A stretch of DNA of 64,000 nt from JAKSPM01 sp964450645 (GTDB lineage Bacteria > Bacillota > Clostridia > Oscillospirales > Oscillospiraceae), in contig CAYVEB010000003.1 of the NCBI GenBank assembly GCA_964450645.1, positions 10,118-74,117 on the forward strand. The letters run 5' to 3'. The notes below the pieces were generated by a model. It made no database searches. It worked only from the letters and a program-made list of their open reading frames with translations, and had not been told where the DNA came from. Each line of letters opens with the position of its first letter. Position 1 is the stretch's first letter. The position numbers and the translations under genes are program-made. Positions 51,463-61,126 of the stretch are shown one piece after another.

Positions 51463-51548
51463 CTCTCCCTACGTTGGCATTATCCAAATCAGGTCCCGGG
51501 TCGAAGGTACACCTTCCTCTCAGCCTGTTCACAAGCTCCCCCTATTCC
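51463..51548 (-). ncRNA. TPP riboswitch (THI element)
   Basis: On the minus strand the aptamer shows its conserved cores: GGGGGAGC then GGCTGAGA near the 5' side, and ACCTGATTTGGATAATGCCA then ACGTAGGGA near the 3' side. It senses thiamin pyrophosphate and controls the thiE-HAD-thiD-cytX operon, by the terminator at 51425-51458. Confidence 0.97.
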
Positions 51549-51560
51549 ATTGTCGCGTCT

Positions 51561-51566
51561 ATTATA
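51561..51566 (-). promoter_or_regulatory. -10 element of the thiamin operon
   Basis: TATAAT on the minus strand, about 12 nt before the riboswitch. The -35 is poor (TTTTGC region). The rest of the gap to the VanW gene (51567-51848) shows no gene. Confidence 0.6.
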
Positions 51567-51848
51567 ATGCGTACTGAACGAAAGCAAAAGCCTTTCAGGC
51601 ACCTTGCCTTTGTTCTGACGCAAGGGTTGCGGATTCTTCGCACATGCCGCGCCAATAATCCGCCAAGCGGTTTATCCAGTGAATACTATTATAGCGCATG
51701 TCCGGCCAAAATACAAGTCACATTTTCAATAAATTCCGCCCCAGCCGCTTCTTTTGTCCGCGCGGAAAGATTCCCCCCGATCGATTGACAAAAGGAGAAA
51801 ATTTGTGTATAGTTTATTGTGAAAGAATTTGCGGAAAGGAGCTACACT

Positions 51849-53084
51849 ATGGCCGCCAAACCCCCTAGAACCTCAAAACCGGAACCCACCGCCCGGCAGA
51901 AGGCCGCTTCGCGTACGCCCGCGGCTTCGCCGCAGCGCGCCCAGGCTTCCTCCCGCACGCGCCGTCTGCGCCAGCCCACCAAGCGGCAAAAAGCCGCCGC
52001 TGTCCACACCGCGCGCCCAACACCGGCAGAGCCGAAGCGTCCTGTGCTGCTGGTTCTGGTGGGGATTTTGGCCGTCACCGCCACGGTTGTTCTAATTTCC
52101 CAATTCGGCCCCGCCGCCCCGGCTTCCATCCCCGAACCGACGAAGCCCGCCGCGTCGGAGACGGCGGCGCCCGCGCAAAGTCTGCAATCGCAGCCGCTGG
52201 AAACGGAGGAACCCGAACCGGTGGAAACCGAGCCGCCGGAAACTGAACCTGCCGGCCCCTTCCCCGATCTGCTGGCCGAATATACCAGCCCCAATTACGG
52301 CGGCTACAACCGCACAATCAACTTGCAGCTGGCCTGCGAGGCCCTCGACGGCGCTGAAGTCGCCCCGGGCGCGGTTTTTTCCTTTAACGAAACCGTCGGC
52401 GAGCGCACAGAGGAAAAGGGCTACCTCCCTGCCTCCATCTACAGCGCCGGTACCACCACCGATGAAATCGGCGGCGGCATCTGCCAAGTGGCCTCCACGC
52501 TGTACCTCGTTTCCATGAAGGCGAATATGCAGATCGTCGAGCGCCGGTGCCACCAGTTCACCGTCAACTACCTTCCCCTGGGTATGGACGCCGCGATCTA
52601 CTGGGACGGCGGCCAGGATTTGCAGTTTCGAAACTCCTCAGAATATGCCATCCGCATCAACGCTTCCGCCGAGGGCGGCTATGTGAACGTGGCCATCTGG
52701 GGTACCAAAACGGACGATACGTACATCGAGATGGAGTATGAAATTCTGGAAACCTACGAGCCGGAGGAAATGGAGGAGATTGCGTGGCTGGAGGAGCCGG
52801 GCTATTCCGAGCTCAAAACCACGGGCATCACCGGCTACTATGTGCAGACCTACCGCTGCGTCTACGACGCGGAGGGCAATCTGCTCAGCCGCACCGAGGA
52901 GGACACCTCCAACTACTTCAAGCGCGACCAGGTCACGCTTGTCGGCCCGCCGGAGTCGTCTACAACGCCCCCGAACAGTGCCCCGCCGATCTCCGACACA
53001 CCTCCCACGCAGCCGGAGCCGGCGCAGACCGACCCGTCCGAAACGTCCGCGCCCGCGCCGGACGGCGGGGAAACAGAACCGTAA
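51849..53084 (+). CDS. VanW-family surface protein
   Basis: 411 residues. A basic, Pro/Ala-rich cytoplasmic N-terminus (about 1-63) precedes one membrane segment (PVLLVLVGILAVTATVVLI, about 65-84). An acidic Pro/Glu linker follows, then the VanW domain (about 140-270: VFSFNETVGERTEEKGYLPA, GGGICQVASTLY, FRNSSEYAIRI), a beta-rich region, and a Pro/Thr/Ser C-terminal tail. VanW proteins are cell-envelope proteins of unknown biochemical role. AAAGGAG precedes the ATG at 51849. Confidence 0.88.
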   Translation: MAAKPPRTSKPEPTARQKAASRTPAASPQRAQASSRTRRLRQPTKRQKAAAVHTARPTPAEPKRPVLLVLVGILAVTATVVLISQFGPAAPASIPEPTKPAASETAAPAQSLQSQPLETEEPEPVETEPPETEPAGPFPDLLAEYTSPNYGGYNRTINLQLACEALDGAEVAPGAVFSFNETVGERTEEKGYLPASIYSAGTTTDEIGGGICQVASTLYLVSMKANMQIVERRCHQFTVNYLPLGMDAAIYWDGGQDLQFRNSSEYAIRINASAEGGYVNVAIWGTKTDDTYIEMEYEILETYEPEEMEEIAWLEEPGYSELKTTGITGYYVQTYRCVYDAEGNLLSRTEEDTSNYFKRDQVTLVGPPESSTTPPNSAPPISDTPPTQPEPAQTDPSETSAPAPDGGETEP

Positions 53085-53098
53085 AAAACTACGTTGAA

Positions 53099-53195
53099 AG
53101 GCGCGCCGCCGGCAGATGAAGTGCACCCCAAATTTTATACTATGTGTTATAATGTCTAAGGGGGTGCATTACACAGATCTGCCGGCGGCGCGCCT
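53099..53195. repeat. 97-bp element with perfect 18-bp terminal inverted repeats
   Basis: AGGCGCGCCGCCGGCAGA (53099-53116) is exactly inverted at 53178-53195. A nested stem TGCACCCC / GGGGTGCA (53122-53129, 53161-53168) encloses an AT-rich loop with TATAAT. It begins 15 nt after the VanW stop and ends 3 nt before the udk stop. It could be a bidirectional terminator or a tiny non-autonomous mobile element. Confidence 0.75.
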
Positions 53196-53198
53196 TTA

Positions 53199-53837
53199 TT
53201 ATATTTCCGCGTCCAGCGCAATCCCGTCAATGTGGTGCTGGATCCGGTTATAGAGCATCTCCAACGCCACCAGGTTTTTGCCGCCGCCGACCACAATGAT
53301 GTCCGCTTGCTTCTTGCTTGGCTCCACAAACATCTCATGCATGGGCTTGACCGTGCGCAGATACTGCTCCAGAACCGACTCCAAACTTCTGCCGCGCTTG
53401 GCAACGTCGCGCTTGATGCGGCGGATCAGGCGCACATCCGCGTCCGTATCCACGAAAATCTTGATGTCCATCTCGTCGCAAAGCTCTTGATTTTCAAAAA
53501 TTAAAATGCCCTCAACAACGATTACTCTGCGCGGTTCCACCAAAATCGTTTCGGCGGCGCGATTGTGAAGAGAATAATCATAAGTGGGGCATTCGATGGC
53601 TTTCCCCGCCTTCAACTGCCGCAGATGGTCAATCATCATCTGGGTGTCGAACGCGTCGGGATGGTCGTAATTTAGTTTGCTGCGCTGCTCGTAGGGCATG
53701 TCGTTGTGCGCGCGATAGTAGTTGTCGTGGCTCAGGACGCTGATATCATCCCCGAATTTTTTGATCAGATTTTTCATCAGCGTTGTTTTGCCGCTGCCGC
53801 TGCCGCCCGCTATGCCAATGACGATAATATCCTGCAT
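53199..53837 (-). CDS. udk: Uridine/cytidine kinase
   Basis: 212 residues. It phosphorylates uridine and cytidine. Walker A is GIAGGSGSGKTT (8-19); other motifs are LSHDNYYR, NYDHPDAFD, PTYDYSLHNR and the lid region RRIKRDVAKRGR. GGAGG precedes the ATG. It has its own promoter and is separate from the nucleoside operon upstream. Confidence 0.94.
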   Translation of the reverse strand: MQDIIVIGIAGGSGSGKTTLMKNLIKKFGDDISVLSHDNYYRAHNDMPYEQRSKLNYDHPDAFDTQMMIDHLRQLKAGKAIECPTYDYSLHNRAAETILVEPRRVIVVEGILIFENQELCDEMDIKIFVDTDADVRLIRRIKRDVAKRGRSLESVLEQYLRTVKPMHEMFVEPSKKQADIIVVGGGKNLVALEMLYNRIQHHIDGIALDAEI

Positions 53838-53989
53838 AAATGTTCCTCCGTATTGCCCTGGTAAGTGTTTGTCTTTTCACCTTCTGCAATTGCACGTGAA
53901 ACGGCGCGGCATGCAAAGACACGCTGCAACGTAGCACGCTGTTTTTGCTGAGATCACTCCTCAAAAACAGGATTCCATTACTCTTGAAC

Positions 53990-54018
53990 ATTATAAGAGC
54001 AATTCCGTCAAATTGCAA
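53990..54018 (-). promoter_or_regulatory. Sigma-A promoter of udk
   Basis: -35 TTGCAA, a 17-nt spacer and a perfect TATAAT on the minus strand. The ~145-nt leader contains a CTGTTTTT/AAAAACAG hairpin. Confidence 0.75.
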
Positions 54019-54082
54019 CTAAAATCTTTCGCCGTTTTTTTCAGAGATTTTGTGCATATTCTCAGCCCAGGCACACAAAGGA

Positions 54083-54118
54083 TGTCCTATCCCCAGTCTC
54101 CCAGGGATAGGACATTTT
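54083..54118. terminator. Hairpin between udk and the nucleoside transporter
   Basis: A perfect 11-bp stem TGTCCTATCCC / GGGATAGGACA is followed by TTTTCTG on the plus strand. It lies about 107 nt past the last permease gene and may end that transcript. The rest of the gap 53838-54224 holds the udk leader and nothing else recognised. Confidence 0.55.
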
Positions 54119-54224
54119 CTGTCAAATAAGCTTCCGGCGCGGGTTTGGGTTGGATACGACGAGTCTGTTGCGCTGCCTGTGCAGCCGTACTCCGCGCGGC
54201 ACTCGCGCCAATACGAGGAGCCAG

Positions 54225-55184
54225 TTAGCGTTCTCCTTTATCGTAGGGGATGCCCTCCGCCTTCGGCGCCTTGGAGTTCTTCGACGTGAACGCCAGAACA
54301 ATTAAAGAGACAAAGTACGGCAGCATATTGTACACAGCGCTGGGGAGATTCAGGCTGACCAGGAAATCGAAGCCGTTGTAGACATTGCCAAGCGCGCGGC
54401 ACAGGCCGAACAACAAGGACGCCAGAGCGATCTTCACGGGGTGCCATGCGCCGAAAATCATAACCGCCAGAGCCAGGAAACCGAAACCGGCCACGCCGTT
54501 TTCAAACTTCCATAGACTCACGCCGGAGGTGATGTACGTGATACCGCCCAGGCCGCCCAGGAAACCGGAGATCAGCACGCCCCAATAGCGCATTTTGTAT
54601 ACGTTGATGCCAACGGAGTCCGCCGCCTGCGGATGCTCGCCGCAAGCCCGCAGACGCAGGCCGAAGCGTGTTTTATACAACAGAATAAAGCAGACCACCA
54701 GCATAATCACCGCGACGATCATAAACCAGTCCAGTTCAAAGCTGCCGATATTGGTCAAGAACGCCTTTCTCGGCTCGATGTAACTGATCTCGGAGGAGTG
54801 ATCGTTGGGGTTCATGGCCGTGTTCATCGACTTGACAATGACCGTCGCCAGGGCCGTGCCCAGCAGGTTCAGCGCAATGCCGACGATGGTCTGATCCGCC
54901 TTAAAGCTGATGCAGGCGACGGCCAAAAGCATTGAATACAACATTCCCACCACAACGCTGGCCAGGATGATTAATAAAAACAGGCCGAAGCTGGTGCCAA
55001 AGCCAGCCGTCGCGGAATTATACGGGACAAATTTCATGACCATCGCGCCGCCCAGCGCGCCCATGACCATGATGCCTTCCAGTCCCAGGTTGATCACGCC
55101 GGAGTGCTCCGATACGCACCCGCCCAACGCAACCAAGAGCAGCACGGAGGCAAAGATGAGTGTATATTGAATCAGCAATACCAT
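54225..55184 (-). CDS. Nucleoside ABC transporter permease 2 (NupQ-like)
   Basis: 319 residues with about eight membrane segments of the BPD_transp_2 family (CVSEHSGVINLGLEGIMVMG near the N-terminus, RACGEHPQAADSVGINVYKM, ISGFLGGLGGITYI). It pairs with permease 1 to form the membrane channel of a BMP-type nucleoside importer. AGGAGG precedes the ATG, which lies 14 nt after permease 1. Last gene of the locus. Confidence 0.92.
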   Translation of the reverse strand: MVLLIQYTLIFASVLLLVALGGCVSEHSGVINLGLEGIMVMGALGGAMVMKFVPYNSATAGFGTSFGLFLLIILASVVVGMLYSMLLAVACISFKADQTIVGIALNLLGTALATVIVKSMNTAMNPNDHSSEISYIEPRKAFLTNIGSFELDWFMIVAVIMLVVCFILLYKTRFGLRLRACGEHPQAADSVGINVYKMRYWGVLISGFLGGLGGITYITSGVSLWKFENGVAGFGFLALAVMIFGAWHPVKIALASLLFGLCRALGNVYNGFDFLVSLNLPSAVYNMLPYFVSLIVLAFTSKNSKAPKAEGIPYDKGER

Positions 55185-55198
55185 AATTTCTTACCTCC

Positions 55199-56326
55199 TT
55201 ATTCTGTAGTCTTCGCAGACTTTTCCTTGGCAATGCGGCGCTCCTCGCGCTTGTCCAAGGTTCTGTTGAGCAACGTCTTGAAGAACAGCACAAAGCCGCA
55301 CAGATAGATGATCATCGAGGAGATGAAGTCCGAAATCTGCGCACAGTAGTGGTTCAGGTCCACATAGCTGCCGCCTCTGGTAATGTGCTGAATGAAGTAG
55401 GACGAGAAAATCGAGCCGATAGGACTCAGGCCACCCAGGAAGGCCGCGGCGATGCCGTTGAAGCCCATGCCGGGAACGGAGGAGCTGTTGACGTCCCAAG
55501 GCATCATACCGGACAGGTAGTACAGCCCGGCGCCCATACCGGCCAGGCCGCCAGCGATAACCATGGTCAGGATGATGTTCCGGCTTTCCTTCATGCCGCA
55601 GTACTTGGCGGCGTTGGGGTTGTTACCGGTGGCCTTCAGCTCATAGCCAAGCTTGGTCTTTTCCAGAATTACCCAAATCACAATCGCTACAATAACTGCC
55701 AGAGGCACGCCGATGGTCACATATTGGTCGCCAAACAGCTTGTCCAGGCCCAGGGTGGGCAGCGCGGACTCCGGCGAACCAGACAGCAGCGCAATGGTAT
55801 CTTTCCCGGCGGGCTGCTTGACAGGGGTGAGGATAATATTCGTTAAGTACAAGCTGATCCAGTTGAGCATAATGCCGGAGATAACCACGTTGACGTTGCA
55901 GTACGCATTGAGCAGGCCGCAAATCGCAGCCGAAACAGCCGCAGCAGCAATGGCCGCCAGCAGGCAGACAAACCATGGCAGATGCAGACCCAGCGCACAG
56001 TACAGCGCGGCAGCGGCGCCCAAGCAGTACTGACCGGCGGCGCCGATGTTGAACAAACCGGTTTTGTAGGCGAACAGAATCGACAGCGAGCACAGCAGCA
56101 GCGGCGCTGTGGCGACCAGGGTTTCGCCTAAATACTTCATGCGCGATTCGCCCTTGGAATAGGTCATGAAGTTCTTCATGACGTTGACGATGGCTTCCCA
56201 CGCGCCCTCCGCGTTGATGCACAACAGGGCCAAATAACCGACAATCAGGCCCAGGATGATACACAGTAGCGACGAGAGCAAGGTTTGGAGGCCACTGTTT
56301 CTAAGTAACGGCGTTTTTTGCTTCAT
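55199..56326 (-). CDS. Nucleoside ABC transporter permease 1 (NupP-like)
   Basis: 375 residues. BPD_transp_2 family with about ten membrane segments; typical motifs are YKTGLFNIGAAGQYCLGAAA, ATGNNPNAAKYCGMKES and GMGFNGIAAAFLGGLSPIG. It follows the ATPase gene after 1 nt, and its ribosome-binding site lies in the ATPase C-terminus. Confidence 0.92.
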   Translation of the reverse strand: MKQKTPLLRNSGLQTLLSSLLCIILGLIVGYLALLCINAEGAWEAIVNVMKNFMTYSKGESRMKYLGETLVATAPLLLCSLSILFAYKTGLFNIGAAGQYCLGAAAALYCALGLHLPWFVCLLAAIAAAAVSAAICGLLNAYCNVNVVISGIMLNWISLYLTNIILTPVKQPAGKDTIALLSGSPESALPTLGLDKLFGDQYVTIGVPLAVIVAIVIWVILEKTKLGYELKATGNNPNAAKYCGMKESRNIILTMVIAGGLAGMGAGLYYLSGMMPWDVNSSSVPGMGFNGIAAAFLGGLSPIGSIFSSYFIQHITRGGSYVDLNHYCAQISDFISSMIIYLCGFVLFFKTLLNRTLDKREERRIAKEKSAKTTE

Positions 56327-56327
56327 G

Positions 56328-57866
56328 TTACTTTACCTCCATTCTCTTAGCGCCAGCCATATACAAGCCCAATTCCTCCACCGTGGTCTGTTTGGGATCC
56401 AGCTCACCGACCAATTCGCCCTCATACATGACCAGAATACGGTCGGAAAGGGCCATGACCTCGTCCAGTTCCAGAGAGACCAGCAGGACGGCCTTACCGG
56501 CATCGCGCTGGGCAACAATTTGCTTGTGAATGAATTCGATCGCGCCCACGTCCAGGCCACGGGTCGGCTGCACAGCGATCAGCAGCTCCGGATTCTTGTC
56601 GATTTCGCGGGCAATGATGGCCTTTTGCTGGTTGCCGCCGGACATCGCGCGGGCCATGGTGATAGGTCCCTGGCCGGAGCGGACGTCATATTTCTCAATC
56701 AGCGCTTCGGCGTACTTGCGAATATTGCCCTTTTTCATAAAGCCAAGCTTGTTGGTGAATTCCGGCTCAAAATACCGCTGCAGGACGATGTTGTTTTCCA
56801 GCGTGTAGTCCAGGACCAGGCCATGCTTATGGCGGTCTTCGGGGATGTGGCTCATACCGTTGACAGAGCGCTTGCGGATGGGCCACTTGGTAATGTTCTG
56901 CCCGCAGAGAGTGATCTTGCCGCTCTTTACGCTCTCCAGACCGGACAGGCCATAGACCAACTCGGTCTGGCCGTTGCCGTCGATCCCGGCAATGCAGACG
57001 ATCTCGCCACGGCGCACCTTGAACGATACGTTCTTGACCGCATCCTTGGCATGGGTTTTGGACGCGACCGTGAGATTCTCAACCTCCAAAACCGGTTCGG
57101 TGGGCTTCGCGGGATCCTTGTGAACCACAAACTCCACGTCGCGGCCGACCATCATGCGGGACAGGCTCTCTTTCGTGGCGTCGCTGATATCCACGGTGCC
57201 GACGTATTTGCCCTTGCGCAGGACGGAACAACGGTCGGCCACTTCCATGATCTCGTTGAGCTTATGGGAGATGAACAAAATGGATTTGCCCTCTGCCGCC
57301 AGGTTTTTCATGATCTGCATCAGTTCTTCGATTTCCTGGGGGGTGAGCACAGCGGTGGGTTCGTCAAAGATCAGAATTTCATTGTCCCGGTAGAGCATCT
57401 TCAGGATTTCGGTACGCTGCTGCATGCCGACGGTGATATCCTCGATGATGGCGTCCGGGTCTACTTGCAGGCCATATTGCTCGGAAAGCGCCATGACCTT
57501 TTTCCGGGCCGCGTCCTTCTGCAGGAAGCCGCCCGCGGATGTGGGTTCCACACCCAAAATAATGTTGTCGAGGACGGAGAAGCACTCCACCAACTTAAAG
57601 TGCTGGTGCACCATGCCGATGCCCAGGCGGTTGGCGTCGTTCGGATTGTTAATTTTGACCTCTACCCCGTCCTTTTTGATGATGCCTTCCTCCGGCTGAT
57701 AGAGGCCGAACAAAACGCTCATCAACGTGGACTTGCCCGCGCCGTTTTCGCCCAGCAGCGCGTGGATTTCGCCCTTACGCAGTTGCAGTGTGACGTTGTC
57801 GTTTGCGATAATACCCGGGAAACGCTTCGTGATGTTCAGCATTTCGATCGCGTATTGATTCTCCAC
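56328..57866 (-). CDS. Nucleoside ABC transporter ATPase (NupO-like)
   Basis: 512 residues with two ATP-binding domains. Domain 1: Walker A GENGAGKST, signature variant ITVGMQQRTEILK (usual for this family), Walker B LIFDEPTAVLTPQE. Domain 2: a degenerate Walker A GIDGNGQTEL without Lys, signature MSGGNQQK. The start is placed at GTG 57866, 8 nt after AGGAGG; the GTG at 57875 lies inside that site. It energises nucleoside import with the two permeases and the BMP lipoprotein. Confidence 0.92.
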   Translation of the reverse strand: MENQYAIEMLNITKRFPGIIANDNVTLQLRKGEIHALLGENGAGKSTLMSVLFGLYQPEEGIIKKDGVEVKINNPNDANRLGIGMVHQHFKLVECFSVLDNIILGVEPTSAGGFLQKDAARKKVMALSEQYGLQVDPDAIIEDITVGMQQRTEILKMLYRDNEILIFDEPTAVLTPQEIEELMQIMKNLAAEGKSILFISHKLNEIMEVADRCSVLRKGKYVGTVDISDATKESLSRMMVGRDVEFVVHKDPAKPTEPVLEVENLTVASKTHAKDAVKNVSFKVRRGEIVCIAGIDGNGQTELVYGLSGLESVKSGKITLCGQNITKWPIRKRSVNGMSHIPEDRHKHGLVLDYTLENNIVLQRYFEPEFTNKLGFMKKGNIRKYAEALIEKYDVRSGQGPITMARAMSGGNQQKAIIAREIDKNPELLIAVQPTRGLDVGAIEFIHKQIVAQRDAGKAVLLVSLELDEVMALSDRILVMYEGELVGELDPKQTTVEELGLYMAGAKRMEVK

Positions 57867-58146
57867 ACTATCCACCTCCTATTAAAGTACAAAAAGATTA
57901 TAACACACGTTCACACAAATTTCAAACTTTTTTTAATTTTTCTCAAATATAAAAGAAATTTTTGTGTAATTTCACAAACGCTTCCCACTCTGGCGCGAGC
58001 GTCAGAGAAGACACACTTGCTTGGCTTTCCGGCACTCGCGCCTAAACGGGGAGCCGCGCTGCAGCGGCCTGCAACCCTTTCAATCCGAAGCCCCGCGTAG
58101 CGGGCCCGGTTTGGGCTTGCCAAAAAACAATGGTTTCCGGCAAGCT

Positions 58147-58178
58147 AAAATGAGGGGCCGAAACCGGCCCCTCATTTT
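58147..58178 (-). terminator. Intercistronic hairpin after the BMP lipoprotein gene
   Basis: A perfect 14-bp stem AAAATGAGGGGCCG / CGGCCCCTCATTTT. It starts 13 nt past the lipoprotein stop. In the 325-bp gap before the ATPase gene it probably reduces read-through, so that the binding protein is made in excess over the transporter. No other feature is evident in this gap. Confidence 0.8.
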
Positions 58179-58191
58179 ATCATATCGAATA

Positions 58192-59409
58192 TTAGCCCTT
58201 GATGTTGCCCTGATAGTCAACCGTGATGGAAACTACGGGTTCATTCTCGGTGTCGTTGGAGACGGTGATGGTGCCGTTGTACAAATCAGCGACCAGCGCC
58301 TTGTAGTCGTCCTGCGAGAAACCGTCGTTCCACTGGGTGCTCTCCATAGGCAGCTGCACGTAGTTGGTTTCCACATCGGTATCGGATACCAAGCCCAGAG
58401 CCACAACCTGGCCAGAGTACGGAGCCCAGTTGTTGTTGTTGACCAGCTCGTTCAGAACAGCCTGAACCGTCGCGGCCAAGCCCTTCATCGCAGAGGTGAC
58501 GCACATGCCTTCGCCGTATTTGTCGATGGTAGCAGCCTGGTCGACGTCAACGCCGATGACCTTCTTGCCAACCTTCGCGGCAGCTTCGCAAGCGGAGGTG
58601 TAGACGCCGCCGCCGCAGGCGAAGACGATCTCGGTCTCACCGGAATACCAGGTGTCCATGTAGGCGGTGATGTCCGCGTCGCCGAAGAACTGGTTGGCAT
58701 AGACATAGTCAATGCTCACATCGGAAGCGTTGCCCAGCTTGGCAGCCGCGGCGTCAGCGCCTTGCACGAAGCCGTAGCCATAGCGGATAACAGCGGGAAC
58801 CGCGATGCCGCCCAAGAAGCCGAGCTTGGTGTAGCCCATCATCACAGCGGCGTAGCCAGCCATGTAACCGGCCAGCTCTTCCTGATAGACAGCGCAGAAC
58901 AGGTTCTCCGGATACGGAGCCGTCATGCCAGCGTCCTGCAAATCGCCTTCCGACACGTCCAGCGCGATAAAGGTCACGTCGGGATTGTTGGAAGCGGTCT
59001 GGGAGATCGCCGGGGCAAACGCGTAGCCAGGCATTACAATGACATTGTAGCCGTCGTCAATCGCCAGCTCAATGCTCGCCACACGGGCGGCGTCGGAGTC
59101 GTCAACGGGCTTGTAGTAGTTGAAGTCCAGGCTGTTGTCCTTGCAGAACGCCTGCGCGCCTTCGTATGTAGCCTGGTTAAAGGATTCGTCGGTGATGTCG
59201 CCATAGTCGGTGATCATTGCAACCTTCCAATCCTTGCTCGGGGTTTCTTCAGATGCATCGGTGGCGTCGGTGGCGTCAGTGGCGTCGGTAGCTTCCGTGC
59301 TGGGTTCGGTCTCAGGTGCCTGTGTCTCCGTCTCCTCGTTTCCGCCGCAGGCGGTAAACATACAGGCGACCATCGCAAATACGAGGATCCATGCTAGAAA
59401 TTTTTTCAT
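58192..59409 (-). CDS. BMP-family nucleoside-binding lipoprotein
   Basis: 405 residues. A lipoprotein signal with lipobox FTAC (Cys at about 21) is followed by a Thr/Asp/Glu-rich spacer with ATDATDATDATDAS. The mature domain is the BMP/PnrA fold (VAMITDYGDITDESFNQATY, GYAFAPAI, FIALDVSEGD, VFACGGGVYTSACEAA). It captures nucleosides outside the membrane for the ABC importer. GGAGG lies 8 nt before the ATG at 59409. Confidence 0.93.
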   Translation of the reverse strand: MKKFLAWILVFAMVACMFTACGGNEETETQAPETEPSTEATDATDATDATDASEETPSKDWKVAMITDYGDITDESFNQATYEGAQAFCKDNSLDFNYYKPVDDSDAARVASIELAIDDGYNVIVMPGYAFAPAISQTASNNPDVTFIALDVSEGDLQDAGMTAPYPENLFCAVYQEELAGYMAGYAAVMMGYTKLGFLGGIAVPAVIRYGYGFVQGADAAAAKLGNASDVSIDYVYANQFFGDADITAYMDTWYSGETEIVFACGGGVYTSACEAAAKVGKKVIGVDVDQAATIDKYGEGMCVTSAMKGLAATVQAVLNELVNNNNWAPYSGQVVALGLVSDTDVETNYVQLPMESTQWNDGFSQDDYKALVADLYNGTITVSNDTENEPVVSITVDYQGNIKG

Positions 59410-59513
59410 TTTCTTAACCTCCATTTTTTTACGGCATTGCCGTTTATTACATTGTTACACAAAACTACGGAAAAATCAACCGTTTCCAGAAAATTTGTTG
59501 AATATGACCAAAA

Positions 59514-59927
59514 TTATTTAGTTAAATCTGTAGGGGAGAAACTCGCGGGCAAAATTTCCTCCAGCGTCATTACGCGGTATTCGTCGTTTTTGCCGCCCAT
59601 GATCACCTTGAAATCTTCCCTGCAGAACTCCCGCATCACCTGACGGCACACGCCGCAGGGTGGAAAATATCCGCTGACCTCCTCTCCTGCCTTGCCGCCT
59701 ACAACCGCGATGGCGGTAAACTCCCGCTCACCGTCGTAGATCGCCTTGAAAAACGCCGTCCGCTCACCGCACACCGTCGGGCCATACGCCGCGTTTTCAA
59801 TGTTGCAGCCCTGATACACCTTGCCGTCCTTGGTCAGCAGCGCCGCGCCCACCGAATACCCCGAGTAGGGGACATAGGCATGAGTTCTGGCCTCCTTTGC
59901 CAGCGCAATCAACTCCAATTCCGTCAT
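59514..59927 (-). CDS. cdd: Cytidine deaminase
   Basis: 137 residues. It converts cytidine or deoxycytidine to uridine or deoxyuridine. The zinc site is Cys-Gly-Glu in GPTVCGERTAFFKA plus PPCGVCRQ; the substrate motif is YSGYSVGAALL with GCNIENAAYG. It lies 12 nt after deoB in the salvage locus. Confidence 0.95.
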   Translation of the reverse strand: MTELELIALAKEARTHAYVPYSGYSVGAALLTKDGKVYQGCNIENAAYGPTVCGERTAFFKAIYDGEREFTAIAVVGGKAGEEVSGYFPPCGVCRQVMREFCREDFKVIMGGKNDEYRVMTLEEILPASFSPTDLTK

Positions 59928-59939
59928 GCAACCGCCTCC

Positions 59940-61103
59940 TCACAAAATTTCCGCCGCAAAACTCTTGGCCTGCGTGTCCAGCCGGACGCCGAAAATGTCG
60001 CAAATCGTGGCCGCGATGCTGTCAAACCCCACGCGGGTACCCAGATTGACCTGCTTCACGCCCTTGCCTGCAATCACCAGCGGGACATACTCGCGCGTGT
60101 GGTCAGTCGTAGCCAGGTAGGCGGGATCGCAGCCGTGGTCGGCGGTAATCATCACCAGATCATCCTCACCAAGCTTCTCCATAAACCCGGCAAACCAACC
60201 GTCAAACTCCGTCAGCGCCTGGGCGTAGCCGTCGATATCACGGCGGTGGCCATAGAGCATGTCAAAATCCACAAGGTTGATAAAGCAAAGCCCGTGAAAG
60301 TCCTTTTCGGCGTATTCCGCCGTTTTGTTCATGCCGTCAGCGTTGCCCTTGGTGTAGACATGCTCCGTGGTGCCCTGCCCGGCAAAGATGTCATAAATTT
60401 TGCCCACCGCGATGGTGTCCAACCCGGCGGCCTTGAGCGCGTCGAGCATGGTGGCCCTCGGCGGCTCAAGCGAAAAATCGTGGCGGTTGGCCGTGCGGGT
60501 ATAGTTGCCGCTGGAGCCGATAAACGGCCGGGCAATGACGCGCCCAACGCCGTGCTTGCCGCGCAGGATCCGCCTGGCGGCGCGGCAGTAATCATAGAGT
60601 GTCTCCGGCGGGACAACCTCCTCATGGGCGGCGATCTGGAACACAGAGTCCGCCGAGGTATAGACAATCAGGTCGCCGGTTCTCACATGCTCGTCACCGT
60701 AGCGGTTGATCACCTCCGTGCCGGACCAGGGCGCGTTGGCCAGAACGCCGCGGCCGGTCGCCTCGCGGAACGGCTTAAGGACCTCCTCCGGGAAACCGTT
60801 GGGATAGGTGGGCAGCGGATCCGGGGAGACGATGCCCGCGATCTCCCAGTGGCCGATGGTGGTGTCTTTCCCCATCGAGGATTCTTGCAGCTTGGCGTAG
60901 GCGCCCATCGGGGCCTGCACCGGGCGCAGAAAATCCAGCCCGTCGATATTCGCGATGCCGTATTTCCGCAGCGTGGGAATGTTCAGCTTTTCGGACGTCG
61001 CGCAGCTGCGCAGCGTGTTTACGCCCACATCGCCGAAGCTGGCCGAATCAGGCGCTTCCCCGGCACCGCAAGAGTCCAACACAAATAAAAAAATTCGTCT
61101 CAT
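59940..61103 (-). CDS. deoB: Phosphopentomutase
   Basis: 387 residues, full length. It interconverts (deoxy)ribose 1- and 5-phosphate. An alkaline-phosphatase-like metalloenzyme with FLFVLDSCGAGEAPDS, the phosphorylated Thr in GKDTTIGHWEI, and metal ligands in TADHGCDP and TDHTREYVP. AAAGGAG precedes the ATG at 61103. deoC is not in the window. Confidence 0.95.
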   Translation of the reverse strand: MRRIFLFVLDSCGAGEAPDSASFGDVGVNTLRSCATSEKLNIPTLRKYGIANIDGLDFLRPVQAPMGAYAKLQESSMGKDTTIGHWEIAGIVSPDPLPTYPNGFPEEVLKPFREATGRGVLANAPWSGTEVINRYGDEHVRTGDLIVYTSADSVFQIAAHEEVVPPETLYDYCRAARRILRGKHGVGRVIARPFIGSSGNYTRTANRHDFSLEPPRATMLDALKAAGLDTIAVGKIYDIFAGQGTTEHVYTKGNADGMNKTAEYAEKDFHGLCFINLVDFDMLYGHRRDIDGYAQALTEFDGWFAGFMEKLGEDDLVMITADHGCDPAYLATTDHTREYVPLVIAGKGVKQVNLGTRVGFDSIAATICDIFGVRLDTQAKSFAAEIL

Positions 61104-61126
61104 GCTTTTCTCCTTTCGCGCCGCGC

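Noticed and set aside
56256..58100. 614-codon open frame on the plus strand
   Set aside because: Antisense to the well-supported nucleoside transporter ATPase and part of permease 1; no recognisable motifs.
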